DNA of 64,000 nucleotides. It comes from Atriophallophorus winterbourni (lineage: Eukaryota; Platyhelminthes; Trematoda; Plagiorchiida; Microphallidae). Of this stretch, positions 34,337-48,834 are shown one piece after another. Position numbers and translations under genes: made by a program. The notes under the pieces are model-generated. The model was not told where the DNA came from. It did not search any database and worked only from the letters and a program-made list of their open reading frames with translations. The stretch covers positions 124,001-188,000 of the forward strand of contig JACCGJ010013258.1 in the NCBI GenBank assembly GCA_013407085.1, written 5' to 3'. Each line of letters opens with the position of its first letter. Position 1 is the first letter of the stretch.

Positions 34337-37310
34337 CTGGTAAATTTTGTAAATGAATTAACACAAACTATCTATGAAACTCGAAGCAATACAACAGCTG
34401 GAATTTAAGGGATGTGATTAATTTTCACGGATGTAAAATTGACTGTGGCAAAACAAAGAAGAATGATCTGAAAAAGAACCCTATATTTCGAAAGAATAGT
34501 TTAGTTTGATAAATTATGTGAAGACTCATCTTCTATGAACGTTTGCCAAACTAACTTTATGAAGCACAGTATATCCTCACAATTCTACGTATTAGTGATT
34601 CACATACTCGAGACGCAATTATTGTTTTGTAATTGAAAATGATATGATCGCGTCGTTTAGTAATTTCCATGGAAATGAAATATGATTGCAATCAACAAGA
34701 TCAGTATTGTTGGAAACATTGCACCTCTGACACGCAAACCTCGTCCATCCAGAACAACGAACGTGAATAATTCACGCAGTCCACCAACTTTCATTAGTCT
34801 AACACTAGCAAAATATTGAAATATTAGGGTTATCAAAACGCGTTACCAATCACTATGTCGATGAGCTTGCGTAACCAGCACCTAACTAACGACCGATTTA
34901 TACTGAGAAGCTTGTGCACAATAGAATGTGTTATTTGTATAACTTACGGTATTGAACAATCTTACGATTGAGATATACATTCATGGTCAACATCGACCGA
35001 AGGAGGCCAACAACAAGAAGCCGTATTGGTTTATATGAAATCTACTAGCGTTAACGAAGATACAATTGCCAACCAAATTTTACAAATGTATTGTTTCAAT
35101 AAATGCAATTCTAATAAAGGATTTCTAGATTCAAGCCCATTATTTGCTTTCACCACGGAAAAAGGCTATGAATAAATATGTCAAACGAATAAGTTATATC
35201 ATATATATGGCTCACGAAAATTGTTCGTTTATAACTACTAAATTACACATTCGCTTTAAATATTGTCATGCATGTAGAGTCAATCACATGTTCAGGTAGA
35301 CGATTTCACAAATATAAAACGGACAGAAATACGTGGCGCCGGCTATGAATATTCGTACATGGGATGTTGGAGCGAAAGTGTACCATAAAGTGTTCCGTTT
35401 TTGCTACACCCTAGAAATTAGTGTCTTCGTATATACAACACCCAGATGTCCTAATCTTTCGTCGTAGGTAACATCTCAAATACCTATCGATAACTTAGTG
35501 GCTATGTGATAAATTCATTTATCTATGAGGGAACTAATTATTTAAGGCCATAAGCTCAAGCTTGAACGGCATTAAACAACGTTGGATGATTGCACACGAT
35601 CATCTATCCTGAGAAAGTTGCTAGCAAAGCTTTCAAATGGCACTGCATCGGAAAATTTGTAAAATCAATATGATGCATATTATGATAAAAAGGAAGTGCT
35701 CCCACTTCATTTATGTTGTTAACACTAACATATCAATGCATTGCACGTACTCAATTCCGGACTTTCCAATGTTCGTATATCTGCTGCAGATCGAGTAAAA
35801 ATTAGTTATTTTAAACCGGTATAATAATATATTCAAATTTGAAGAACAACTATGGTAAACTAAAATATGGGACGATATGTCACCAAGTTTTTAAACATTT
35901 AAAACATAATTCTTCGGATGAGTTTCATGCCTAGGAAACATGTAGCGATTATTGCGTTTGAGGGACCCGTAAATGAAATTCTGAAATTTGACACACAAAA
36001 CATCACTTTACATTTGGTTGGACAAAATGCTGGGGTAATAACGCGACATTTAACTTAATTTATATTAAAAAAGCATTTTATTGTTGTTTCAGCGTTATTA
36101 TCAATCTATTCGTATTTCACATGTTTAGCATTTTATGAAGTGGCGTTATTTCTGAAACACCTTAGAAAATTCAGCATGTACTGGATTAATTTAATATTCA
36201 TTTGGGTGGTTGATGTAACATTTTTATGTTCTTCTACGTTTACAGCGCTTGTAAACTAAGTACCTTACTGTACGCCAGTGAAACCTGGTCAATACAAGCA
36301 AGAGAGGCATGAACAATAAATGCATTATCAAATCACAATATCGGCAATAATTCTGGGCCGTACGGAATAACACTTCTCATATTTGAAGATTGTGTCAATA
36401 TTTATACCATCCACTCTCACATTTATATAAGAAGAAAACTATCAGATGACGTGAGTAGTACAGATTGGAAACGTGGAAAAATTAATCAGATGATTCTAAT
36501 TATTCACCTGTTACTCTGTTAACAGTGACTTTCAAATTATTTGACTTTTTGACGATCTAGGTATCATCTGCAGAAGAATCAATTGATTTCGAGAAAACTA
36601 CGTGGATTTAGACTGAATTATTCCTGTTGGTATAATTCACTGATGATCTAAAATGATTGCAACAATCGCTAGATAAATTCAAGCTGTACACTATATGCCA
36701 CCTAGATTAGTTCAAATAATTTGATGGCGCGAAATATAGATTAATATTGCAGAAGCTTGTATGGCTCAATATCTATCGAGAGTTGTTAACTTAGCTGAAT
36801 GGCTATTAAACATATCACACTATACAGATACGTTTTTAGGTGCGTTATGAAAACATATTGCTGCAACTAGCAAAATTCCCAAATTGTTTAAAACTTGCTT
36901 CAATCATCTTGCTGGTTCATGTTATTAAATTATCCGAATTCTCTTGATGTTACATTTCGTTATTGGCGTAAGACCTGATGATATGGCGTTGCATCCGTAG
37001 GCCAGAAAACTGCCAGCTATCACCATTAGATTATTTTGAAAAATAAGCTCCCAGTTTACTTCAACAAATTCAAGCTGATGATAATTAGATTCCAGTACAT
37101 TTCGCAAAACATATATCAGCTCACATGTACCTTAAAATCGCAGCGATTGGAAGGATTTGAGTATATGGAGATGAAGCAGTTTACAAACTGTACTTCAATA
37201 TAACTATCATTTCCATGTCAAAAAGGGGCTTAAAGTTTCTTGGCATTATAAATACATACTAGGCAGCTGTCATGAACGTAGCTCTGCTGTCACGGTCTAC
37301 GTGGTTCAAA
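34337..37310. other. Intronic spacer, no gene recognised
   Basis: Part of the intron between exons 2 and 3. AT-rich, with no motif-bearing frame and no clear repeat. Confidence 0.45.
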
Positions 37311-38405
<1,095 letters not shown>

Positions 38406-39288
38406 GATAATGTATATTGTTGGATACACCAATTCATGCAATGCATGAACATTTGAATGTATTACTAATGCACGAAATATATTTTCGCTAAAAAAACTAG
38501 TTCTCAGCATACAGATGAAACCTCAGGAAAACAGATAGCTCTCCTGATTCTGTTCCACTTTATATGACAACGAATCGGTAAGGACCTGATCCTACTTTAC
38601 AAGATATTACATTCCCAAAACAGAGAAACCGGGAATTTGAACCGAAATTAGACCTTTTTGTATTAAATAATTTGATTCCAGAATAATTATATACTGAATA
38701 AACATTCTTGATTTACTATGACATATTATCAAAACAATCTTTCCGGTAGCTTTCCACACAATTAAAGAAATTTACATTTTTCCAGCTATGAAGAATGTAT
38801 CGCAATGTTTGACAATCTGACTCATTAAAGATATGCTATTGCATAGAATTTACAATCATGCAAATGAATTACAATGTGCTCAACAGTAACTAGCGTAATT
38901 AGAACAAAAGAAGAATCTGTGCAACCCCGCAACATTAATATAAGCATACAGCTTGACGTTATACAAAATGCTCCAACTAGACTCAAGCTGATTGAGCAAA
39001 AGGCTATTTAGCGAAAGAGAACAGATCACTCTTGCCCATCTTGGTACAAAACAATATTGAATGAAACCTAGTCAGGAGTTCTCAGTCGTATACTTGATTT
39101 CTCACAGAACATTATGAAAATTTAATTGGAATAAGTACATTCCCTCTCACATGCATCGCGTTCCATCATGCTGACCGGTTTTAGTTACCCGGGAAAATAA
39201 TCATAATAAAATGTTCTTCATTTCGAGTGATCTAACGATAGTGGATTATGAAAATTCGCAAAAGCTATTGATTCGAAATGTAACTCAC
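38406..39288. other. Intronic spacer, no gene recognised
   Basis: Sequence between the purine tract and exon 2, with no supported feature. Confidence 0.45.
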
Positions 39289-39517
39289 GTTCAATAAATT
39301 CCAACGGAATGGGCGTTATTGCGATCACATTGAATCCCTTTCGACGATACGTTCCCTTCATTTCCATTCTCAACTCCATGAGCTTCTTATCCGATGACTT
39401 ATATGTCTTATGTGCTTCCTCCGATAATCTCATTCGTACCAAATATTTTTCATCTTCAACGAAATACATGAATCCGGTCAGATTGCAGGAGATTCCAGAT
39501 TCATTGAAAGACATTTT
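39289..39517 (-). CDS. Exon 2 of the unidentified minus-strand gene
   Basis: 229 nt between acceptor CTACACGATACAG and donor GTGAGT. It starts on a codon boundary (KMSFNESGISCNLTGFMYFV), continues through VRMRLSEEAHKTYKSSDKK and MEMKGTYRRKGFNVIAITPI, and leaves one base at the end. Charged, mixed alpha/beta character. The pattern ELRxEMxGxYRRKGFNVIxI faintly recalls an RAP-type fold, but this is not claimed. A TA microsatellite lies just upstream of the acceptor. Confidence 0.75.
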
Positions 39518-39537
39518 CTGTATCGTGTAGACACACA

Positions 39538-39539
<2 letters not shown>

Positions 39540-39578
<39 letters not shown>
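39540..39578. repeat. TA microsatellite
   Basis: Pure alternating TA in the 124-bp intron between exons 1 and 2. Confidence 0.95.
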
Positions 39579-39581
<3 letters not shown>

Positions 39582-39641
39582 GCAAGATATTGTTTGGATA
39601 CAAGTTACATATCATTAATCATTGATTATTGCTACACGTAC

Positions 39642-39736
39642 CTTGCATGTTTCTTGTAACAACAAATTTTCCAGATTACCCGAACGTTCAGCTTCTTCGA
39701 TTATCACGGAATTCGCTATTTCCAAGATCATTTCAT
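39642..39736 (-). CDS. Exon 1 (first one found) of the unidentified minus-strand gene
   Basis: 95 nt between a pyrimidine-rich acceptor (TTTCCTTTTCATGGTATCCACAG) shortened here to its last part TGGTATCCACAG and the donor AAG|GTACGT. Two bases complete an upstream codon, then EMILEIANSVIIEEAERSGN and LENLLLQETCK follow, ending on a codon boundary. It is internal, so earlier exons must exist further up; none between here and 47 kb could be confirmed. Confidence 0.7.
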
Positions 39737-39904
39737 CTGTGGATACCATGAAAAGGAAAAATGGTTAGATTAAAGACACCAAAATGTGTTAATTCGTTTC
39801 TTTATATAGCATAACGAATCGTGTCATTGAACTGGTATCTTTATTCACACGTAAACAGAAGACATACAATAATTATGTGATAAACAAAATTAATTGGAAT
39901 CGTA

Positions 39905-40015
39905 GAAAGATCCTCATTTCCATGCATTTGCAACACTCAAAAACATTGATCCGCTTCGTATGGTACGCGTTGATCAGATAGGGACAACAGTATCATGATC
40001 CTTGGAAAGTGAAGG
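39905..40015 (-). repeat. Diverged hammerhead-satellite relic
   Basis: Resembles the unit from TTCCATGCATTTGC through CAGATAGGGACAACAGTATCATGATCC. On - the core reads CTGATCA, and CGAAGC stands in place of CGAAAC. Confidence 0.45.
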
Positions 40016-40839
40016 ATTTGTAAATTATTGCGCTTGAACGTCAACGTACAATAAGTTTGAAACGACAAACCAATTCAATCCCATTAGCCGACACGTATGT
40101 GCTTTTCAAAGACGCACTCATCACCCATCACTCGGACACAGTACAAACAGAATTCACTCAGTAACATTCAATCACAGCAGTAGGTTTCACTTATCACGAA
40201 GCAGTGGAGGAACCTACACAAATTTCAATCTTTGCATGCGCCGACTGATTTGTCCAAAACATTTGAAAATTGTTCGTTGGGGCATAGTACGTTGTCCCTC
40301 CAAGTTCTATAATGTTTCATTGAATTTCTCACACACCAGATACAGATTTCATTTTCAAGTGCATCAGAGCTAGTAATAATGTATACTCAAATGATCACTG
40401 GAAGTTGAGTCATCATTTCATTATTTCATGAATATTGCCATCACACCAAATCACATCTCGCGAAATAGTACGACGAAGCGGTATAAAATTTGAAGAAAGT
40501 TTAACCAATGATGGAGGTAATATAATTAATAATATTTATATTGTTTTGCTGCTTGAAGTGATAGATTTTATTAAGTTGGAGAAAACTCAATAATTATTTT
40601 GGTTGTTAGGCACGAAACGGCAGCGAACTAATATAAAGCGGTTGTAACTAAACACATACTTGTACAATCCTTGTGTTGTGCATTTAGGAACGACATTTTT
40701 CCATGAGGCACAACAACGTATGAATTAAATTACTACTTAAAAAGCGGTTTTGTCAATTCATTTATTAAAATGGATGATTCACTGATATATATATATATTG
40801 AAATAATTTGCTGCTAATACATAATATCATTGAATTGCC

Positions 40840-40930
40840 ACCACAACCAATTATCATATGCTTCCGTGTTTTATTCACGTATCAACTGTGGGCAGTAAGA
40901 TTAAGATCTGCGTGTCTCAAAAATAGATAC
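40840..40930 (-). repeat. Diverged hammerhead-satellite relic
   Basis: GGGCAGTAAGATTAAGATCTGCGTG matches the unit in two pieces (GGGCAGTAAGATTAAG and ATCTGCGTG). On - the core reads TTGATAC, followed by a CGTG/CACG stem II and GAAG. Inactive. Confidence 0.45.
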
Positions 40931-43085
40931 ATTCAAATTAGCCTATTCGAATAGAGTCATTTTTCTTCTTCTTCATCTGCTTCTCTAATGTAATCTTTAA
41001 ATCGAAACCTATACAATGAATGACCGAACACAATTTTGAATCTTGTGATACTTTCAAGTTATGAATAATGTATCTACCTGATGGGCGCGAACAAAAGGAA
41101 ACCGGGCGTGTTGTGTGTGACTGTAAGATATAAATACATACATATATGCTCGTTTTTCTCCAAATCTATTCGGTTACCCTGATGCAAGTTTGATTGATCA
41201 CGTTTGTACGTGCCTGGCAACAACCTCATAAAAATTACAAAATTAGTTTATTTCTATAATCCCTTGTCCAGACTACATTCAGATTATTTGAGAAGTTGTT
41301 TCTGCCGCTCAACATTCGAATAGTCCTGATTAATGCGATATGTTCCATTAAACCAATCTGCCATTCTAAACCAAATAGGATTGTGTATCATTTTATTATG
41401 ACGAAATCTACCCATTTAATTAAACTTAACGAAAACATATGGCGTAGATTCATCTAGGGCATCTCACGATGGAACAAAAAAGTGTTTCTTGAATGTATTA
41501 TATCAGACTCATTAATTCGTTGAACATCTCGCAAAATTTATATATTTTCATATGATATTTCAGATTTGGTACCACGAGATCTTTACCGTATTCTGTTTAT
41601 ATAGGTGGATGAACACGATTATCATACGCTGCTAATGGCCAAAGGTAAAACAATCTGTGCTAGTATGAATTTTCCTGGCAAATATTTGCGAGGTTGTTTC
41701 TGAGACTAAATTGCTGTAGCATAACTTGTGAGGTGCATTGTGACATTATGAAAACGTTCATTTGGATTTTATTGGGTTGTACATTTTGGCAAATATCTAC
41801 CACCATCGTTGCCTCTGTGTACAGAATACTTTGTTCATGTAATGAGTGGTTGAATTATACGACACATTCGGTATGGATATCGGTATGGATATGCGGAACA
41901 TGTTTCCACAGGTGTTGTCAAGAGTGACATCGTTCCTCATTATAGACCCCATTTTAAAAGTAAATAGATGTAAATGTGATATAGAATGTCGCATTTCGTG
42001 TCCAAAATACCTACTATCGCAGCGATACATATATTTGATGGAGAAAAATGAACTTACTTTCATCGCCTGAATGTTGTAACATCATGCGATGAGTATTAGT
42101 TTATAGACTTTATAGCAAAATGTGTGTGAAATAATAATACGGTATTCAGACTTGTGTTCAAAAATGGACGCTTCACAGTGTGTCAAGTCAAGAGGTCAGA
42201 AACTGACAGCTCCCTCGTATTCGTTAAAATGGTGAATTGTGTAATATGGGTGATAATTGCATGTAGTCATTCAAAGTCAAATCAGGTCACACATCTAAAT
42301 GTACAAACTTCGTGTATGCTCACTGCAAAATTAACCACGTCATCACAGATGGTCGCATGGTCTCATGAGGCCATGTAAACTTTCAATTTTTAATCCAGTT
42401 CACTACGAAGACAAAACTGCGAGAAAACCTAAATCGCCTAAATGGTTCATTACACTGTATTTTAACTGTATGTGAAATTATATGATATTTCAATAAATTC
42501 AGTGGCCATTGTTACATTTTGAATTCCTGAAATGTAAAAAGTTAAATCGCTCCGCTCTATATTAATGCATATAAAAGTTTAGAAAAAACTGTGAGTTTTG
42601 TGACCAAATGTATTTATAACATCAAATGCGATGGTTGCCTAGTAAACAACTTGCATGGTTCATATATATCGGCATTGATTTTTCTGTTTTGCAGATGTTT
42701 GGAATTAAGGTGCATTACACCGATTGTGCTTCAAAGTTTATTCAAGCAGATATTCTCAGCTCCTTCACACAAAATAACTGATTAACAGTGTAACGCAGCA
42801 TTAGTCAATGAGTCGTCTTGCATTGATCGCGCTATTCTGTCTTAAGTTGTTTAGGATTGGAGAGATACATTATTTTTGAAACAAACCCATGTTAGTTTAA
42901 ACACGAAGCATTTAACGAAGAAACCGACGAAGCTTCTGTACTGCAATCTGTCCTTTTTCGACTATGGATTCACACAAGGTCACATAAAGATTGAAAAAAT
43001 TAATCATTCATATCAAGCAATCAACACGTTGTGCACCTCAGACTGACGTTCACGAATCGTCTGTCATTTATTAACACTTAACCTG

Positions 43086-43430
43086 ATCATTCCTGTTGGG
43101 CGATCAAAACATATTTTGCGTGCAACTTCAGGACTCGTCGGCTAAAAAAGCTAATAAAATAGGCCAGTCTGGTAGCAGATTCATAAACGCTTATTAGCGA
43201 TCGGTTGAACGATGGAGTGTGGCCAATGTCGTGAGCCGTAGGACTATAATGACGAAGGTCGGGTTTCGAGTCACACCTTATCGTAGGAATTGCATTGGGA
43301 ATTAGCCCAAAAAAGTACGAAAGTCGAGCCTAGTGATTTCGTTATGAACAGTCGTGATAAAATTTGTTATTATTTTAATAGTTTTGACACGAATGGGTTA
43401 ACGTTTTCATATAAGTATGCACTGTAAAAC
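43086..43430 (+). mobile_element. Old full-length SINE copy, ribozyme destroyed
   Basis: Matches copy 2 (534-892) over its whole length: GTTGGGCGATC at the start, GGCCAGTCTGG, CGATCGGTTGAACG, the B box region GGTTTCGAGTC and the tail around GACACGAATGGG. At the ribozyme site CTGATGAG has become GGGAATTAG. It confirms the 5' end of the SINE unit. Confidence 0.7.
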
Positions 43431-43579
43431 TATTTAGGCAATCCTCGCAAATCCTGAATTCTTGTGGGTGTGGTGTTTAGCATATCAACCTGGAACTGCC
43501 TACTGACACTACTGCTTGGTTTTAAGCTCAATTTACAAGAGTGCAGGCTCATGTCAATAAACAGTTTGGGTGCATAAAG

Positions 43580-43725
43580 CTTACCAAATAGTGGCTTGCA
43601 TGATCAACTGGTTTACAATTATTCCGCTGCTTCAAGCACATGAGGCTTATGATACTACTGTCCCTACCGTATAAGTTCATACAGCGCGAAATCTGTCGTG
43701 ATGTGTGCGCGATGCAGATGCGTGC
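43580..43725 (+). repeat. Hammerhead-satellite relic in opposite orientation
   Basis: Reads as the ribozyme strand on +: GCTTCAAGCACATGAGG, then ACTGTCCCTACC, a changed core CGTATAA, a GTTC...GCGC stem, GAAA, CTGTC and GTGATG. It therefore lies in the opposite orientation to the 31 kb array. Confidence 0.6.
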
Positions 43726-46700
43726 AAATGAACTTATATGAACTTATATGAGAGAGCACACACCTTATTTAGGTCCGTGTGTCACTTTCTCAATCACTCT
43801 TCAAACAAGGGTCTTCGAGGGAGTCTTTGGAGTTAACATCATTTTGTGTATGACCAAAATACTAAATCTAATTCGATTTACAAACATTCAATTTTTTTAT
43901 ATTCGTGGCGTGGTTGAGTCTTGAACCAAAACAACTTAATCGTGATCAACTTTATCATGTAACTTTTCATTCGGAGTTGAACACCAATTTACATGAGGGA
44001 TGAAAATGTGGATAAAAATTAATTGTCGACCCTTTAAATATTTGTGCTACGGATTTCATTCGCAGAAACCTGTGACTGTTTGTAAGCAGATTATATAACA
44101 TAAGGTTGAATAATTTATCGAGCATTTCTCTGAAAGAATACTCGCGAAGTTCCCGTGATTGTGAATTGAATTTGATTTGAATTTGATTTTCGCTTCTTTC
44201 TCCATAAACTAGACAGGATTAATTTGGTTTTTGCACTATATATAATGTATACCCAAAAGTTCCAATTTGTTTTTGTGGCTTTGTTCATTTGGATATAATT
44301 TTTTTAACCAGAATAAATAAAATCCTATTTTCAAAAAGAGCATCGAATTAATGAACTTTCTCTTATGCATATTTAAATGTTTTGTATAATTTGTTGGAGC
44401 TCCGCAAGCAGTTGAATCATATATTCGTAATACGAGTTTCTGTTCTGAAGCTCCACGAATTTTCTGTCAGCTCGGTTTGCGGCAAACCATTTTCTCATGA
44501 GTTTTCTACATTTGTTTTGAAAGAGTTCACCTAAAGCACAATTTCTAGCCGTGTGGTCGCATTTGGTGCTCCGGCGATATGTATAGCGGGCGAATTTGGG
44601 ATGTACACGGATTGTCATATTGAAATAAGTGAACTCGAAATGATAGTTTTTAGTGACACATGATCAATCGAGGCTAAATTGACAATGCTGCAGTATGCTA
44701 ATTCACTGTAAGCGTGAAGTATGATAAACGTTTGGTATCGCGGTTCCCTTAGTAACACAAAACATAAGTGCGACATGTTTTTTTTATTTTGAATCGCCAT
44801 TCTTATGTTAGGAAATATATGGGTTGTGAATTCCGTATGAAATATTACAATAGAGTTTATTCCGTCTTAAAATCAACCTTCAAAGATAATGCCTTTGTGG
44901 CGATAAATATATCAGATATGTCGTGTTCTGTGTTGTTTAACCTGCATTGTGATTGTCAACCAACGGTATACTTCGACCAAAAAGTGTATTCAAAATTCTT
45001 TCAAACAGTTGGAAAAGATTTCTAATTTGAATCTGATCCGTTGGGGGTAAGTGCAGCTAATTGCAGAAAATGTGCACAGTATTTTGAATTACATGAGAAT
45101 TGTTTTCATGAAATAGCTATTAGAATCAGAGATGCAAATGTTGGAAATATGTTTTACAGAATAGGACTAGTTTTAATTTCGTAATAAATTGATCCAGCAG
45201 ATGAAGGACAAGTTTGCACAGGTTTGATTTTTCAGCAAATGATTCAACATTTCTGTTTTTCCCAACTACAAGCCAAACTAGGTCAATCATGTTGAGAAAA
45301 TAACTTTGTTATATAATTTCTTTTACAGTAATTATTTCGTTTGCAAAGTAAGGAAATGATATACTGTGTATCATTACCAAAGGTTTAGAATAATTCTCAT
45401 AAATTCAATGAAAACCAGCTCGGATGGTGTAAATCTAAACTCATCCAAACCTTGCTTGTCTTATTTTCGGATACAAGATAAACTAATTCACATCACAGAT
45501 AATAATAAACTTTTCCGGATGAATCTCTGCGTCACTGTATAAATATCCGGCGTAGTAAACATTTCATTATACGACTAGCACCAACGGGCAAATAATCGTT
45601 TAAAAATGGACATCTTTATTTCATAATAAAATAAATTGCACTTATGTTCAGACCTCTTTATTGAATTAGATCAAATTCGTATCACTTTTAGAAAAACACA
45701 TGTAATGTATCTAGATAAGGCAAATTCCATGAGAGATCAAATAATAAATACACAACTCATATGGGAAAAATTGTTTGCGTGTGAGAAATGTCATATAAAT
45801 GTACAATGTTCAAATTTTGTGACATTTTTCAATATGTTTCTAAATTGATGGTCTGCTTAGTGACCTCACCGGATTGTATTTGGTATTCACCTGCAAAAAA
45901 ATATATATTATATTGTCATTCGTTTGAGTTATAAATTTCAATTGTGAAAAATTAATAAAACTTCGATGGATAATTAAATTGATCAATAATTATGGACATG
46001 TATTGTGGTTATTACCCAAAAAATAATAAAATAATAATCTAAATAAAAAAGGTGTTCTACAAAGAAATATGAATAAACTGAAGTGAAATAAAACGCAAGT
46101 CATTGCTTATTTGTATAAAACACATTAATAGATTCTGCATTTTCTTTTGTTGAAATCTATTTCACAATTTGAGAAGTGCCTCTCTTAGTTGGAAAACACT
46201 GGGGTGCCATACATTGCAAAGTCTTTCGTTTTCAATAGATAAAACCGCTCACCATATTTGAAACCAACTAATGGTGGAAAAGGTTGATTGTTCAATTAAA
46301 TCAAAAAGTGTTGTTGAATTTATTCGGTCGATGTCGACCATGCATGTGCAACAGAATCGCATAATGATTTCATGTTACAAAGCTATTCAAATGAATAAAC
46401 ATTCCGATTTATGAGGAACAAACTCTCCCACAGCGATATGCATTACACGGTCTCTATGCGTTAGTTGCTCGCATGCGGCGTTACCTTCGTTTAGCAATGA
46501 AGAGCTGTTTCTGCTCCACACCAGCTTGCAAACAACGCTTTAAACAATGCCTCTAATGTGCGTGCTAACTAGCAAATTCCTCATAACTAGCGGGGTCAAC
46601 GCTAATTTTATTGTCAACACTTAGATCTATCATGTAAAAAATGTTGAAGTAATGCTCGGTTTGGTTAATTTGAAATTTAGCATTAGATATCTGTTATTTG

Positions 46701-47066
46701 TAGCATTGTGTTGTTTGACGTGCGAAACGACAGATTACGATTGGTATATCACATCATGGTCACAATTTGAAAAACTTATTACAATTAAGTGAATAATATA
46801 TAACAAAGGTTTTTTTTCCTGCCGTTTTATTATTCACAAAACATGATCCTTATAGCAAAACATCCACTCGTCTTGTGAAACCAGTACGATAAGTATTCAC
46901 ATTCACAATAGTCGGTAAATATAGACATGCTCGAACTTACATATATCACATTGAAAAAGTGTAAGTGACCAAACTGCTCTAGCACTTCTAGGTGCACGCT
47001 AAAGTGTATAATCCATGAGATTAAACAATTGGTAAAAAGCATTATGCATTTCCATTTCACACACAC
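43726..47066. other. No gene recognised
   Basis: AT-rich spacer. An 81-codon minus frame at 44,373-44,618 (MTIRVHPKFARYTYRRS) runs from ATG to stop but has no motif or splice support, so it is left uncalled. Confidence 0.4.
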
Positions 47067-47185
47067 GCATTCTCTTGTAGTGATTTCTTGTTGCTTGCTC
47101 TTCACAGGTGTAGATGGCACGATCGGAATCAACAGACTTTGCCACTGTGAGGCAAGGCTGCCATTTGTAGACCGATGTGTCCCGT
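47067..47185 (-). CDS. Possible exon B of a minus-strand gene
   Basis: After acceptor CATATGATTGTAG, 119 nt are open and join in phase with the block at 47,522-47,590: GTHRSTNGSLASQWQSLLIP, then IVPSTPVKSKQQEITTRE. Ser/Thr/Pro/Gln-rich, as in a disordered linker. The donor (GTGTGT) is weak. It could be an upstream part of the gene whose exons start at 39.7 kb, but the phase fits only if another donor or exon is used. Confidence 0.35.
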
Positions 47186-47521
47186 CTACAATCATATGTT
47201 AATAGATTTAATACATGGGCTTTAAAAAAAATCTCATTTTTTTTCATCATAAACACACATCTTGAATGTTTTTTTAAAGCATGCGCTTATCAGATGGAGA
47301 CAACGCGGTTAGTATCCTCATTCATATAGCGTAAAACAGTTGAGCAAACTTTGAGTAAAATTTAGCGATTCATACTGCGTTATAATTTATATTTCATTAC
47401 CGCAGAAATATGGGAAGTTTCATAATATTAGCAAATATATAATCGAGATACAACGACCAAATATAACCTGTGTATTTGATTCGTGAATAGCAATGTCATC
47501 TAAAACAACGGAGGAAAGTAC

Positions 47522-47590
47522 CTTCTGGTTTTGGTTGTGGGAATAATACATTTGCGGCTGTTCTTTGTATTTTATAAGGCGACGTTCCGG
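47522..47590 (-). CDS. Possible exon A of a minus-strand gene
   Basis: 69 nt between a good acceptor (TTATATTTGTTTTCAG) and donor AAG|GTACTT. In the frame that continues into exon B it reads GTSPYKIQRTAANVLFPQPK then PE. Two frames are open, so the choice rests on the joining phase. Confidence 0.35.
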
Positions 47591-47619
47591 CTGAAAACAA
47601 ATATAAGTTGCTTCCATAA

Positions 47620-47622
<3 letters not shown>

Positions 47623-47663
<41 letters not shown>

Positions 47664-47666
47664 ATA
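47623..47666. repeat. TA microsatellite
   Basis: Alternating TA with one TTA interruption, just upstream of possible exon A. Confidence 0.95.
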
Positions 47667-48124
47667 ATGAAAATTGAACCCGCTGTAAGGTCCTAATCAA
47701 ATAAGTAAAATTGTTTTGAGCACGACATTTTATAAATTGATTTTTAAAAGTGTTAATTTGTCGTATCCGATCAGTCAGTACAAAAAGATTTCCACTTTAA
47801 AGTAACAATTATCTGCTTCTGCTTCGTTTTAGAATTTTAATATTCATTAAGCGTAGACCACCACTGAGTACTTCGCGCGTTCTAATTTAATTCTAACATT
47901 CTCAGTGGTACCATACCAAACACATTTCCCCTAAAGCCGCAGATCCAACAAATTAAATCCTGATGCTTCGGAATAATTTATTAAATTAACTCTTGATCAA
48001 GCAACCGAAACCTGGGCGTTTTTAAAAACTAAATGGAGAGTACACAAACTTCCAACAGCATTAAAAAACAGTTTTTTAAGCTATTAACATTGAAACAATT
48101 GGATATAACTCATGGCATTCCATA

Positions 48125-48830
48125 ATGATTGCACATTGTTTGCTTACGAATCCGCATGGACGATGTTTACATTCATGATGACGGTAGGATGTTTCTGTTC
48201 GCCGATGATTTCAAACATGGAGTCGACTTAGAAGCATTGTTTTTTACTGCATGCAAGCTGAATGCATTGCACAAACGGGCTACTCAAAATGATCTTCTGC
48301 TGATGTTAACATTTTGTATGATTATACAGGTTTGCTACAAACAGAAATGGTTGCATTTTACTAGCTTGATGGAAAATGCCAAGCTTGTACCACTGAAAAA
48401 AACAATTTATGTATTTAATTTGTGGTAGATATGAAAACGCTTCTAAATTCGCTGCGTCTTCTAGGCATGTTACGGCAAAGTCCTGAACGGTTTTTAGAGA
48501 AGCATTCACTAGTAAAATGAGCAAAACGTTCACCTCGTTTTGATTTGATCTGTTCACGCATGAAAACAATGGCCTCAAATATATGTTGTTATTTACTGTT
48601 TATGTAAACTACGGTTTAATTTTGGAGATGGCTTTTCAAATATAGTATGACTTGAGGGTATTAGACAATTGGGTCTAACAAATTTCACAGAGAAGTAAGT
48701 GGGATAATTTTATCCTAACGAGCAATATGTTTCTAAAAACGTTTTTAACACCAGGTAATTTATATCGTATACTCTATGTATTTAGACGTAATAGAAAATG
48801 CATTAGTGATGTGTTCCTTACATTCTCAGA
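48125..48830 (+). pseudogene. CR1-like LINE fragment (RT palm and thumb)
   Basis: The + strand reads DDGRMFLFADDFKHGVDLE (RT catalytic FADD intact) and then, in other frames, LHKRATQNDLLL and LRLLGMLRQSPERFLE (thumb). From about 48,440 the sequence is repeated, diverged, at 50,715 downstream of the satellite. Confidence 0.65.
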
Positions 48831-48834
48831 AATT

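Larger units (their letters stand above)
39737..43085. other. No gene recognised; two satellite relics
   Basis: Mostly AT-rich spacer. Diverged pieces of the ribozyme satellite are called separately at 39.9 and 40.9 kb. Confidence 0.45.

Noticed and set aside
44373..44618. An 81-residue minus frame from ATG to stop
   Set aside because: Plausible composition, but no motif, splice or poly(A) support.
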